A stretch of DNA of 64,000 nt from assembly GCA_022041995.1 (NCBI GenBank), contig CP074382.1, positions 682,001 through 746,000 on the forward strand, read 5' to 3'. A program made the position numbers and the translations under genes. The DNA is from Cupriavidus necator (GTDB lineage: Bacteria; Pseudomonadota; Gammaproteobacteria; Burkholderiales; Burkholderiaceae). Position 1 is the first letter of the stretch, and every line of letters begins with the position of its first letter. Under the pieces are notes generated by a model. That model saw only the letters and a program-made list of their open reading frames with translations, had not been told where the DNA came from and did no database searches. Below are positions 39,415-46,977 of the stretch, piece after piece.

Positions 39415-40799
39415 GGGCCTGTCAGTTTTTTTGTGTGCAGGGCAGGTAAAGGCTCACCGGCGATTGGACCGGTGAGCCAGCATTATCTCAGCGATGGGGG
39501 TGGGTGAAGCGTTCTTCGTACAGGATCGCAAACTGGTTCATGGCTGCCTTCCAGTCATGGGTTGAGCTGCCCCACCTTCCCGTAATATTGCGCAGCGCCA
39601 GCCACAGCAGCTTGGTCGCCGCCTCATCGCTGGGGAAGTGACCTCGGGTCTTAATGATCTTGCGCAGTTGCGCGTTGATGCTCTCGATCGCGTTGGTCGT
39701 GTAGAGGATCTTGCGGATCGCCGGCGGGAACGTAAAGAACGGAATCACCTGATCCCAGGCGCGACGCCAGGAGGCGGCGATCGGCGTGTACTGCCGGCCC
39801 CATTCCCCTTGCTCGAAGGCCTCCAGCTCGGCCAGCGCAGCCTCGACCGTGGGGGCCGTGTACACGGGCTTGAGCGCGGCCGCCACGGCCCGGCGCTCCT
39901 TCCAGCTGACGTACCCCAGGCTGTTGCGGATCAGATGCACGATGCAGGTCTGCAGGGTCGTCTCCGGGAACACCGCATTCAGGGCCTGCTCCATCCCTTT
40001 GAGGCCATCGGTCACCGCAATCAGGATGTCCTGCGTGCCGCGCGTCTTCAGGTCGTTGAACACCTTCATCCAGAACTTGGCGCCTTCGGTGTTCTCGATC
40101 CACAGGCCCAGAATGTCGCGCGTGCCGTCAGGCAACACACCCAGGGCCAGGTAGACCGCCTTGTTGCGCACCACCCCGTCTTCGCGCATCTTGACGCGCA
40201 GCGCGTCGAAGAACACCACCGGGTACATCGCCTCAAGCGGGCGCGCCTGCCAGGCGATGACTTCGTCCATGACCGCATCGGTCACCGAGCTGATGAACTC
40301 AGGCGAGACCTCGGTGCCGTACTGTTCGGCCAGAAACGCCTGGATCTCGCGCACGGTCATGCCACGGGCGTACATGGCGATGATCTTGTCATCGAAGCCG
40401 GTGAAGCGCCGCTCGTGCTTGGGGATCAGGATCGGCTCGAAGCTGCCGTCGCGGTCGCGTGGGATGTCCACTCGCAGCGGCCCGTCCTTGGTCAACACCG
40501 TCTTGGCGCTCTTGCCATTGCGCTGATTGGCCGTGCCAGCCGGGCGCTCGGCGTCCGGTGCATAGCCCAGATGATGGCCAAGCTCAGCTCCCAGGGCCCG
40601 CTCGATCAGGGCCTTCTTGAACGCCATCGAGGCCTCCTCGACGGCTTCCGCGGTCATGGGACCCTTTACCAAATGGGCGATCAGGTCCTCGGGAATGCTC
40701 GGCAGCGCGCGGTCGGCGGCTTGGCTGGTCTTCGTCTTGCGTGGCATACATGCTCCTTGGTGACATGTTATGCCCTAAACACAAAATTTCTGACAGGTC
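39415..40799 (-). mobile_element. IS256-family element inside ISL3, 9-bp target duplication
   Basis: 1385 bp. Ends carry CCTGTCAG…TTTTGTGT inverted repeats. CGAGCAGAC is duplicated at 39406-39414 and 40800-40808. Removal restores the ISL3 transposase frame. Different from the IS256 at 28.1 kb. Confidence 0.88.
39488..40747 (-). CDS. IS256-family transposase
   Basis: 419 aa, intact. Mutator-type motifs: YPVVFFDALRVKMREDGVVR (first Asp), ILIAVTDGLKGMEQALNAVF (second Asp), TTLQTCIVHLIRNSLGYVSW (C-x2-H) and LYTTNAIESINAQLRKIIKT with the catalytic Glu. The helical C terminus ends FTHPHR. The start codon ATG at 40747 follows AAGGAGCATGT on the coding strand. Likely active. Confidence 0.93.
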   Translation of the reverse strand: MPRKTKTSQAADRALPSIPEDLIAHLVKGPMTAEAVEEASMAFKKALIERALGAELGHHLGYAPDAERPAGTANQRNGKSAKTVLTKDGPLRVDIPRDRDGSFEPILIPKHERRFTGFDDKIIAMYARGMTVREIQAFLAEQYGTEVSPEFISSVTDAVMDEVIAWQARPLEAMYPVVFFDALRVKMREDGVVRNKAVYLALGVLPDGTRDILGLWIENTEGAKFWMKVFNDLKTRGTQDILIAVTDGLKGMEQALNAVFPETTLQTCIVHLIRNSLGYVSWKERRAVAAALKPVYTAPTVEAALAELEAFEQGEWGRQYTPIAASWRRAWDQVIPFFTFPPAIRKILYTTNAIESINAQLRKIIKTRGHFPSDEAATKLLWLALRNITGRWGSSTHDWKAAMNQFAILYEERFTHPHR

Positions 40800-41444
40800 C
40801 GAGCAGACGAACTCAACCTTCTCGCATACCTGTTCTCCGATCATGGCAAAGAACTTCGCGAAGCTTTCTTTCGTGCGCTCCTGCCCCACCCATAGTAGAC
40901 GCGTGCAGCCAGCCTCGATCTGGTAGACCAGTGTGAGGTACTTGTGTCCACGACCATACTGGATCTCGTCGACACCAAAGGCACGGATCGTACCGAGTTC
41001 GCGATGGGCCAGGCCCCAGTCCACCACCCACTCCACTGCGTTGAAGACTTTCTCCCAACTGGTGCGGAAGCTTTGTGCCGTCTCCTTCCACGACAGCTTG
41101 CGTGCCCACTGCGCCAGGAAGATCATGTAAGCGCGGGTGAGCGTGTGCTTGCCATTGGCCCACGGCAGGGCTTCGACCTTCACGCCACAGTCACGACAGT
41201 CGACGCGCCGCATGGTATAGAGCAGGAATACTGCAAAACCCCAGACGGGAATAAACTCGAAGCGGCGCTCCGTGAGTGAGTCGTAACCCCGCGCAGGCTG
41301 GTTGCAGCATGAGCAGACCGGCTTCGAACCCTTGCGCGGCCGAACGTCGATCTCGATGGACTGGGTTGCCTCGCACAGCCGCGCACCTTCATAGACAAAG
41401 CCGGGAAAATGATGACAAGCGTTAAGCAGACGAGTCAGCAACAT
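40800..41444 (-). pseudogene. ISL3-family transposase, 5' portion
   Basis: From ATG 41444: MLLTRLLNACHHFPGFVYEG, zinc-finger region CSCCNQPARGYDSL…CRDCGVKVEALPW, HTH LTRAYMIFLAQWARKLSWKE, and IRAFGVDEIQYGRGHKYLTL with the first Asp, ending VEFVCSD at the IS256 target. The start codon overlaps, on the opposite strand, that of the next gene. The complete gene would be about 400 codons and open apart from the insertion. Confidence 0.88.
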
Positions 41445-41874
41445 GGTTAGCAAGCTCAAAACCGGCAAGGGCAAAGCTGCCATTGTCACCGAACAGCAAA
41501 CGCTCACCCAGTACATTTCAGACCTGCATAACTGGCCGGCTTCGTGGCGAGTCGATGACGAAGATATCTCGACTGGAGAGGAAATCGTAGCAATACTCAC
41601 GCCTTTCCTTGAGCATCTCCCAACCTTGGGATACGCACGCAAGACATTGCTTCGGCACCGCGATCACATCTGGATGCTCGGTGGCGAAATGATCCGACGA
41701 CGCCATGAAGATCCCGATCTCCTTACCCTCCCTGTGGCAACCCTCCTGGACAAGCTCATCGAGGAAGACGGCGGCCCTCTCATCTGGCCAGTTATCTCCG
41801 AGTCCGCACAAAATTCCTTTGATGCAACCTGTCGCAAGCTCTATCAGTACCTGAATCGGGCTTCACTCGGCTAG
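41443..41874 (+). CDS. hypothetical protein (143 aa)
   Basis: Reads MVSKLKTGKGKAAIVTEQQT, ISDLHNWPASWRVDDEDIST, TPFLEHLPTLGYARKTLLRH, HIWMLGGEMIRRRHEDPDLL. It is charged, soluble and helical, with no recognised domain; it looks like a real protein by composition. No Shine-Dalgarno is visible, and its ATG lies in the same CATG as the ISL3 transposase start on the other strand, so it may be an ISL3-linked passenger or its native start may have been replaced by the insertion. Confidence 0.55.
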   Translation: MVSKLKTGKGKAAIVTEQQTLTQYISDLHNWPASWRVDDEDISTGEEIVAILTPFLEHLPTLGYARKTLLRHRDHIWMLGGEMIRRRHEDPDLLTLPVATLLDKLIEEDGGPLIWPVISESAQNSFDATCRKLYQYLNRASLG

Positions 41875-41888
41875 CCGCACATCCGCTT

Positions 41889-42248
41889 TCACCCACAGAT
41901 TCCGCCGACGAGCCAAACATTCTGGCGTGACAGATTACTTTGCCCTGACGCAGCATAGGCGGGGTGTCGCTGCACGTGCCAAGGCGCTGGGTTCTCCGCA
42001 GTACGACGTACATATAGCCGTCCACGACGAACACGCGCAACGGGATCAAAGGAGTCTTCCCGGAAAAGCATCGGTGCATCCTCGAGACGCGCAAAGCTCC
42101 GATTACGGGGCCAGTCAGAAAGCGCACCCACATGAGCCGCAAGAGAGACGAAGGGCGGCGATGGCCAGATGGCATGCCCGTACAGGCTCAGCGAGCCCTC
42201 GTAGAAGAGGGACGTATCTTGGTCGATCCCGATGGCTGTCCCACTCAT
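41889..42248 (-). CDS. hypothetical protein (119 aa)
   Basis: The ATG at 42248 has an excellent ribosome site (AAAGGAGGATC), which is the main evidence. It reads MSGTAIGIDQDTSLFYEGSL, SLYGHAIWPSPPFVSLAAHV, PMLFREDSFDPVARVRRGRL. No known motif; the C terminus (WHVQRHPAYAASGQ…) may be out of frame. It begins 26 bp from the left arm of the 172-bp inverted-repeat element. Confidence 0.5.
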   Translation of the reverse strand: MSGTAIGIDQDTSLFYEGSLSLYGHAIWPSPPFVSLAAHVGALSDWPRNRSFARLEDAPMLFREDSFDPVARVRRGRLYVRRTAENPAPWHVQRHPAYAASGQSNLSRQNVWLVGGICG

Positions 42249-42273
42249 GATCCTCCTTTTCTGTATGGTTATC

Positions 42274-42445
42274 GGGGTGATCGTACCTTTCGTGCAAAAA
42301 GTGGCGGCGATCAACCGGAGAACCGCCTCCGGCAAGGCTATGCCCCTTCCCGCCTTTCGCACGACCGGTGAGATTGCAACCCCTTGATTCACAATAGCTT
42401 TTGGGGCCAGACCGCCAGATTTAACACGAAAGGTACGATCACCCC
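42274..42445. repeat. 172-bp inverted-repeat element (MITE-like)
   Basis: Perfect 21-bp terminal inverted repeats (GGGGTGATCGTACCTTTCG plus two bases; 42274-42294 and 42425-42445). They extend imperfectly to about 36 bp: inward CGTGCAAAAAGTGGCGG on the left against CGTGTTAAATCTGGCGG on the right. No ORF inside and no obvious target duplication. The right arm supplies the stop of the 79-aa H-NS gene. Confidence 0.75.
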
Positions 42446-42666
42446 TTGAGCCACGAGGGCATCTCGCCCTGCCCGTCCCAGGTCAGCCCTTCCGCGTTGC
42501 GGTAGCAGACCACCGGCGCCGGTGGTGCGGGCGGTGGAGGTGGCTCGGGTGGGGGCGGCGGCGCAAAGCACCCCGCCGCGTCGAGCTCTTCGAGGGTGAG
42601 CCCGTAGTCGTCCATCTGCGCCTGGATCCAGCGGATCGCGTCCGCCCGCTCAGTTTTTGCTGTCAT
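42439..42666 (-). CDS. small H-NS family protein with Pro-rich linker
   Basis: 75 aa from ATG 42666 (MTAKTERADAIRWIQAQMDD), which overlaps the stop of the kfrA 3' remnant upstream. Architecture: N-terminal dimerisation helix, YGLTLEELDAAGCF, an unusual linker APPPPPEPPPPPAPPAP, then the C-terminal DNA-binding motif YRNAEGLTWDGQGEMPSWLKG-like. The stop comes from the right arm of the inverted-repeat element, so the last few residues usual after W-(L/I) are probably lost. Expected role: AT-rich DNA binding and silencing. Confidence 0.78.
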   Translation of the reverse strand: MTAKTERADAIRWIQAQMDDYGLTLEELDAAGCFAPPPPPEPPPPPAPPAPVVCYRNAEGLTWDGQGEMPSWLKG

Positions 42667-42787
42667 CGCTGCCGTCACTGCTGTCGTTGCCTTCGTCCTG
42701 GTTGTTAGGCAGCGCTGCCCCCGGGTCGTTGCCCGGCTCTTCCCCTTGGGCTTCCTGCGCAGTGGCCGCCGAACTTCCGGCCTGCCG
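42650..42787 (-). pseudogene. kfrA 3'-end duplicate
   Basis: Encodes RQAGSSAATAQEAQGEEPGN then DPGAALPNNQDEGNDSSDGS and DDSKN-stop, a diverged copy of the acidic end of the complete KfrA (SSAATALEEQ…PNNQDDGNDSSDGSDDSKD). It overlaps the H-NS start exactly as the real kfrA overlaps the H-NS stub at 44019. Clear product of a segmental duplication. Confidence 0.85.
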
Positions 42788-42838
42788 AGTTTGCTAATCA
42801 GAATGGGGGCGGACCGGCCGCGCCCGCCAACCTGTCGT

Positions 42839-43888
42839 TCAGGACAAGAGATCGATTAGGAAACGCTCGGGCTTCTTGCCAATCCACGCGGGAGCCCTAC
42901 CGCGCCCCGACCAGGTCTGGCCCGTCTTCGGGTTGCGGTACCTCGGAGGCGGCGCGGCCTTCGTCTTGCTCGGAACAGCGCGGGCAGCGGGCTCAACACT
43001 GGGCTTGCCCGCAATGTCCTCAATGCTGAGGTCATACTCCTGCATCCACTGCCGAATCTCCTCCACGACCTTTGGCACTTCCGTGGCTCGCCACTGCTCA
43101 AGTTGCGCATTGACAGATGCCAGTTGAGCGAGCAGTGAGGATTGGGACGGGCGTTGGGTTGCGGTAGGCGCTTTTTGCTCCTGTCGCGGCTTCCGGGTTC
43201 GCGTCTTCTGAGTCGGCGCTTCCGGGGCAGCCTCCACGCCACGCAGTGTTATCTGCTTCGGCCCGCGCTTCCGGGTTGGGGTCGCTTGAGTCGTGACTTC
43301 CGGAGCGGCAACTTCGGCTCGGGTTTTCGGCTTTCGACCGCGCTTCGCGGCCCGCGTCTCTTCAGGCGCTGCTTCCGGAGCAGGGACGTAAAGCGGTGCT
43401 ACCGGGGCGGCCGTTTCGGTCAGTTCATCCTGTGCGGCAGCTTCCATCGGTTCGTCCGTGGCCAGGACTTCAACCGGAGCTTCGGCCACGGCTTCAGTGG
43501 TCGCTTCCGAGGGCATGGCTTCAATGGGCGCTTCTGGCGCGTCAGATTCAGTCAACGCTTCCGAGGCGGCGGCTTCCCTCGATGCTTCCGGTGCCACGTC
43601 TTCCGTTGAAGCGTCCGGGGCTGCGTAAGGCCGCCGGCGCCGATATGACACGGTCGCCGTCGGGCCGCTATCCCGGCTTGTCGACCAGAAGTCCAAGCGT
43701 CGGGTCTGAGTGTCAACGCTGCCACTACCGGCGCATGCATCACTGGCTTCACCCATGACGGGATCCGCGTCGCGCATCGCCTCAGCGAGGGGAAGCTCCT
43801 TCTGACCCAATCCGTCCGTCGCATTGCTCGGGACAAGGGGTTCAACCACTTGCTCTGGGGCCAATTCGTTCTCCTTCATTGAAGTCAC
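42839..43888 (-). CDS. unusually large H-NS family protein (349 aa)
   Basis: The C-terminal 100 residues are a normal H-NS: coiled helix (SLLAQLASVNAQLEQWRATE), IRQWMQEYDLSIEDIAGKPS, then the DNA-binding motif RYRNPKTGQTWSGRGRAPAW. The first ~240 residues are a low-complexity extension rich in Ala, Glu and Pro (APEAPIEAMPSEATTEAVAE), ending in basic AT-hook-like blocks (RGRKPKTR, RKRGPKQ, RTRKPRQ). Start GTG 43888 overlaps the stop of the H-NS stub (GTGA), implying coupling to kfrA; ATG 43879 is the alternative. Usual H-NS length is 90-140 aa. Probably a plasmid-encoded silencer with extended DNA contacts. Confidence 0.82.
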   Translation of the reverse strand: MTSMKENELAPEQVVEPLVPSNATDGLGQKELPLAEAMRDADPVMGEASDACAGSGSVDTQTRRLDFWSTSRDSGPTATVSYRRRRPYAAPDASTEDVAPEASREAAASEALTESDAPEAPIEAMPSEATTEAVAEAPVEVLATDEPMEAAAQDELTETAAPVAPLYVPAPEAAPEETRAAKRGRKPKTRAEVAAPEVTTQATPTRKRGPKQITLRGVEAAPEAPTQKTRTRKPRQEQKAPTATQRPSQSSLLAQLASVNAQLEQWRATEVPKVVEEIRQWMQEYDLSIEDIAGKPSVEPAARAVPSKTKAAPPPRYRNPKTGQTWSGRGRAPAWIGKKPERFLIDLLS

Positions 43889-44019
43889 TGCAGGTGCAGA
43901 CGCTTCCTAATTCCATGGACGGTGAGACCTTGTCTCTCGCGTGTCGTTCGCTTCTCGCCTACGCCCATCTGCGCCTGGATCCAGCGAATCGCGTCCGCCC
44001 GCTCAGTCTTTGCTGTCAT
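43885..44019 (-). pseudogene. H-NS N-terminal stub
   Basis: From ATG 44019 it reads MTAKTERADAIRWIQAQMGV, the same first 18 residues as the small H-NS at 42666 apart from the last, then diverges (GEKRTTRERQGLTVHGIRKR) and stops after 44 codons. It overlaps the kfrA stop by 17 bases and its own stop overlaps the large H-NS start. A relic of the original kfrA-hns pair that still could pass ribosomes along. Confidence 0.75.
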
Positions 44020-45232
44020 CGCTGCCGTCACTGCTGTCGTTGCCATCGTCCTGATTGTTGGGTTGCGCCGCCGATCCCGGCTCGTCGCCCTGTTCTTCGC
44101 TTAGCTCATCCCGCTGAGCTTCTCCCTGACCGTCGCCCTGCTCTTCCAGCGCGGTCGCCGCCGAACTGCCGGCCTTGCGCCGCCGGCTCCCTTCGCGTTC
44201 GCGCGGCGCGACGCGCAAGGTGGCCAGCAACTGGCGCGCGAGCGCGGCTTCCGCTTCGGCCCGCTCGGCCCGGCGCTGCGCTGCGGCGAGCTCCGCCTGC
44301 ATGGCATCAAGATCGCCCGCCGCCTTGTGTTGCGCCGCCTCGGCGGCCGCGAGCCGCTCGGTAAGCCGCTCCGTGAGCGCCGCGGTCTGCGCTTCCAGCT
44401 TGGCGCGGCTCTCCGCCTGCGCCACGGCCGCATCGCGCGCTTCGCTGCGCGCCGCCGCCAGTTCGGCGCGCAGGTCTTCGGCCGTGCGCTCGCTCTTCTG
44501 GCGCGCGGTGCGCTCCTGGTCCAGTTCGCGCAGGCTGCGCCGCTCGCTGGCTTCGGCGCGTTCCTGCGCGAGTGTCACCGCCTCGCGCGCCCGCTCCAGC
44601 TCCGTCGAGAATTGGGTCCGCAACGCGTCCAGTTGGCGCCGGCCCGTCTCCAGCTCCGTCCGCCCCGCCTCGAGTCGGGCCTGCGTGGCGGCGTGCGCCT
44701 GCCGCTCCGCGGCCAGGTCCGCCTGCACGGTGTCGTGGGCCTGCCGCGCTTCCGCCAGCTGGGCCGCGATCGCCGCCGCGTCCTCGCGCGCGGCGGCCGT
44801 CTCCACGCGCGCCGCATCCCGCTCGGCTTCCGCTTCGCTCGCGGCGTGCCGGGCTTCCGCGCGCAGCGTGGCGAGTTCCGCCGTCGCGGCCTCGTTGGCC
44901 GACTGCCAGATGGTCTGCACCGCCTCGGCGGCGATCTGCTTGAGCGCATCCGGCAGGTCCGGATGGTCGATGGTCACGCGCGTGCGCCCCCGCAGCTCCT
45001 GCCAGAACGACTGCAGCACCTCGGCGGGCGTGCCCATGCTGCCCTTGCGCACCAGGCTGTAGAGCTTGTTGGCGGTAGGCGTGACCCCGTAGCGGAAGAA
45101 CAGCAGGCCGCAGACCTCGCGGTACAGCGCGCGGGTTTCGGGAAAGCGGCTGCGCAGTTCGGCAATGTCGTGGGCCAGCGCGGCCTGCAGGGTGGCGTCG
45201 GTCAGATCGAGGTCGGCGGCGGCCATCGGCAA
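44003..45232 (-). CDS. kfrA: KfrA-type plasmid DNA-binding coiled-coil protein
   Basis: 409 aa. The N-terminal DNA-binding domain (residues about 1-115) includes LRSRFPETRALYREVCGLLF, YGVTPTANKLYSLVRKGSMG and TPAEVLQSFWQELRGRTRV, the KfrA_N signature. An extended Ala/Glu/Arg coiled coil covers about 115-350 (AARVETAAAREDAAAIAAQL…), and the tail is acidic Ser/Asp (NDSSDGSDDSKD). KfrA proteins bind operators at their own promoter and support stable plasmid maintenance as filamentous nucleoid-associated proteins. Upstream is a perfect inverted repeat (45303-45324). Start MPMAAADL; the second Met is an equal alternative. Confidence 0.9.
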   Translation of the reverse strand: MPMAAADLDLTDATLQAALAHDIAELRSRFPETRALYREVCGLLFFRYGVTPTANKLYSLVRKGSMGTPAEVLQSFWQELRGRTRVTIDHPDLPDALKQIAAEAVQTIWQSANEAATAELATLRAEARHAASEAEAERDAARVETAAAREDAAAIAAQLAEARQAHDTVQADLAAERQAHAATQARLEAGRTELETGRRQLDALRTQFSTELERAREAVTLAQERAEASERRSLRELDQERTARQKSERTAEDLRAELAAARSEARDAAVAQAESRAKLEAQTAALTERLTERLAAAEAAQHKAAGDLDAMQAELAAAQRRAERAEAEAALARQLLATLRVAPREREGSRRRKAGSSAATALEEQGDGQGEAQRDELSEEQGDEPGSAAQPNNQDDGNDSSDGSDDSKD

Positions 45233-45302
45233 AAAGCGTCGTTTAACTTGTCATATATTACTACGTAATACGCAATACATACAACTTTATCGTCAATACT
45301 TT

Positions 45303-45324
45303 AGACATAAGTTTGATTATGTCT
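45303..45324. promoter_or_regulatory. candidate KfrA/recombinase operator
   Basis: AGACATAA-GTTTGA-TTATGTCT, perfect 8-bp arms (9 with the flanking T/A), in the AT-rich divergent region between kfrA and the recombinase gene. KfrA proteins bind such palindromes; which promoter it controls is inferred. Confidence 0.55.
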
Positions 45325-45364
45325 ATAATACTGACCTCGACCCACCGCAACCACTGCCCCGACC

Positions 45365-46654
45365 TTGGACCTTCCCGCCCCGCAGCCCGCCCCACCCGTG
45401 TCCGGCCTCCTCGCCACCCAGCCGACGCCGCTGGAGCAGTTGCGCCTGCCGCCGGCGCTGTCCGGACGCGACGGCAGCAACCGCGCGCCCGCCACGGCCA
45501 CCCGCATCGCTGCAGCCGACGACCTCGCCGCCGTCACGGCCTGGCTCGCGCGCTATGCCGACAGCGCCGCCACGCTCACTGCCTACCGCCGTGAAGTCGA
45601 ACGGCTGCTGCTGTGGGCCGTGCTGCAGCAGGGCAAGCCGCTGTCGTCACTGACGCACGAGGACCTGCTGGTCTATGAACGCTTCCTGGCCGACCCGCAG
45701 CCCGCGGCGCGCTGGGTGCTCGCCGGCAACAAGAAGCTCGGCCGCGGCCACCCCGACTGGCGCCCGTTTGCCGGGCCACTGTCGCCGGCGAGCGTGCGCC
45801 ACGCGCTGGTGATCCTGAACGCCCTCTTTGCCTGGCTCACCGAGGCCGGCTACCTGGCCGGCAATCCGTTGGCGCTGGCGCGCCGCCGGCGCGCGCCGAC
45901 GCAGCCCCGCATCACGCGCTACCTGAGCCACGAGTTGTGGGACGCGGTCAAGGAAGCGATCGAGGCGATGCCGGGGACGACCGACACCGCCACCGCGCGC
46001 GAGCGGCTGCATGCGGCGCGCTGCCGCTGGCTGTTGAGCGTGCTCTATCTGGGGGGCTTGCGCGCAGCCGAAGTCACCGGCACGGCGATGGGGGCGTTCT
46101 TCTGCCGGCGCGATGCGCAGGGCGTCGAGCGCTGGTGGCTGGAGGTCACGGGCAAGGGCAACAAGACCCGGCTGGTGCCGGCCACCGACGAGCTGATCGC
46201 CGAACTGGCGCGCTACCGCCACGCCCATGGGCTGGGGCCGAACCCGCAGCCGGGGGAGACCCGCCCCTTGCTGCTGCCGGTCATTGGCCAGGAGAACCGA
46301 GAAAAGGGTCTGTCACGCGGGGCGCTGCACCTGATCCTGAAGGAAGTATTCGGCCTGGCGGCCGCGCGCCTGCGCGCGCGCGGGCCCGAATGGGAAGCCC
46401 AGGCCGCGGTGCTGGCCAGTGCCTCGGCCCACTGGCTGCGCCACACCGCCGGCTCGCACATGACCGACCGGCAGGTGGACCTGCGGTATGTGCGGGATAA
46501 TTTTGGACACGCGTCCATTTCTACCACCAGCGCCTATCTGCATACGGAGGACGACGCGCGCCATCAGGCCACGCAGGAACGGCACCGGATCGGGTGGGCC
46601 GCCTCAGCCGGAACGCCCGCACATGCCGTGGCCGCGAAGGCCACTGGAGACTAA
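45365..46654 (+). CDS. tyrosine site-specific recombinase
   Basis: 429 aa if started at TTG 45365; GTG at codon 12 is also possible, no good ribosome site is seen, and a stop lies in frame at 45332. SAM-like N-terminal core-binding domain (DDLAAVTAWLARYADSAATL…LLLWAVLQQGKPLSSLTHED). Catalytic domain with Arg233 (LGGLRAAEVTG), a beta-hairpin Lys (VTGKGNKTRL), His356-x-x-Arg359 (HWLRHTAGSH), GHASISTTSAY and Tyr391. Divergent from kfrA; plasmid recombinases of this kind probably resolve multimers. The ISAzo13 lies 12 bp after its stop. Confidence 0.87.
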   Translation: MDLPAPQPAPPVSGLLATQPTPLEQLRLPPALSGRDGSNRAPATATRIAAADDLAAVTAWLARYADSAATLTAYRREVERLLLWAVLQQGKPLSSLTHEDLLVYERFLADPQPAARWVLAGNKKLGRGHPDWRPFAGPLSPASVRHALVILNALFAWLTEAGYLAGNPLALARRRRAPTQPRITRYLSHELWDAVKEAIEAMPGTTDTATARERLHAARCRWLLSVLYLGGLRAAEVTGTAMGAFFCRRDAQGVERWWLEVTGKGNKTRLVPATDELIAELARYRHAHGLGPNPQPGETRPLLLPVIGQENREKGLSRGALHLILKEVFGLAAARLRARGPEWEAQAAVLASASAHWLRHTAGSHMTDRQVDLRYVRDNFGHASISTTSAYLHTEDDARHQATQERHRIGWAASAGTPAHAVAAKATGD

Positions 46655-46740
46655 GGAACGAGTGAGAAATAACTTCCCGAAGTGGACCTGGCGTGCGCAA
46701 AGCGACGCGGGTAAGATGTGATGCCTCTGGAGGACAAACG

Positions 46741-46977
46741 ATGCAGGCTGGTTACCGGGCTGAGGTTGAAACGCGGATGAAGCGGCTGTACGCGCGCTTG
46801 TCGGAGAAGGACCGACGGCGGTATGCGGCTGTGGAGGCGGACAAGCTGGGCCATGGCGGTTTCGAATATATTGCGAAACTGTTTGAAATGGACCCGAAAA
46901 CAATTAGACAAGGGCTAAAGGACCTGGAAGAAGAGCTGGATCCGGTTGGAGAGCGGATCCGAAAAAAAGGGGCGTAA
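46741..46977 (+). CDS. ISAzo13 transposase, N-terminal ORF
   Basis: 78 aa: MQAGYRAEVETRMKRLYARL then DRRRYAAVEADKLGHGGFEY and KLFEMDPKTIRQGLKDLEEE, an HTH-type N-terminal domain of ISAzo13 transposases. It ends IRKKGA-stop just after CGAAAAAAAGGGG (46960-46972). GGAGGACAAACG precedes the ATG. The full transposase needs loss of one A at the A7 run, by slippage or because the true run is A6. Confidence 0.82.
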   Translation: MQAGYRAEVETRMKRLYARLSEKDRRRYAAVEADKLGHGGFEYIAKLFEMDPKTIRQGLKDLEEELDPVGERIRKKGA

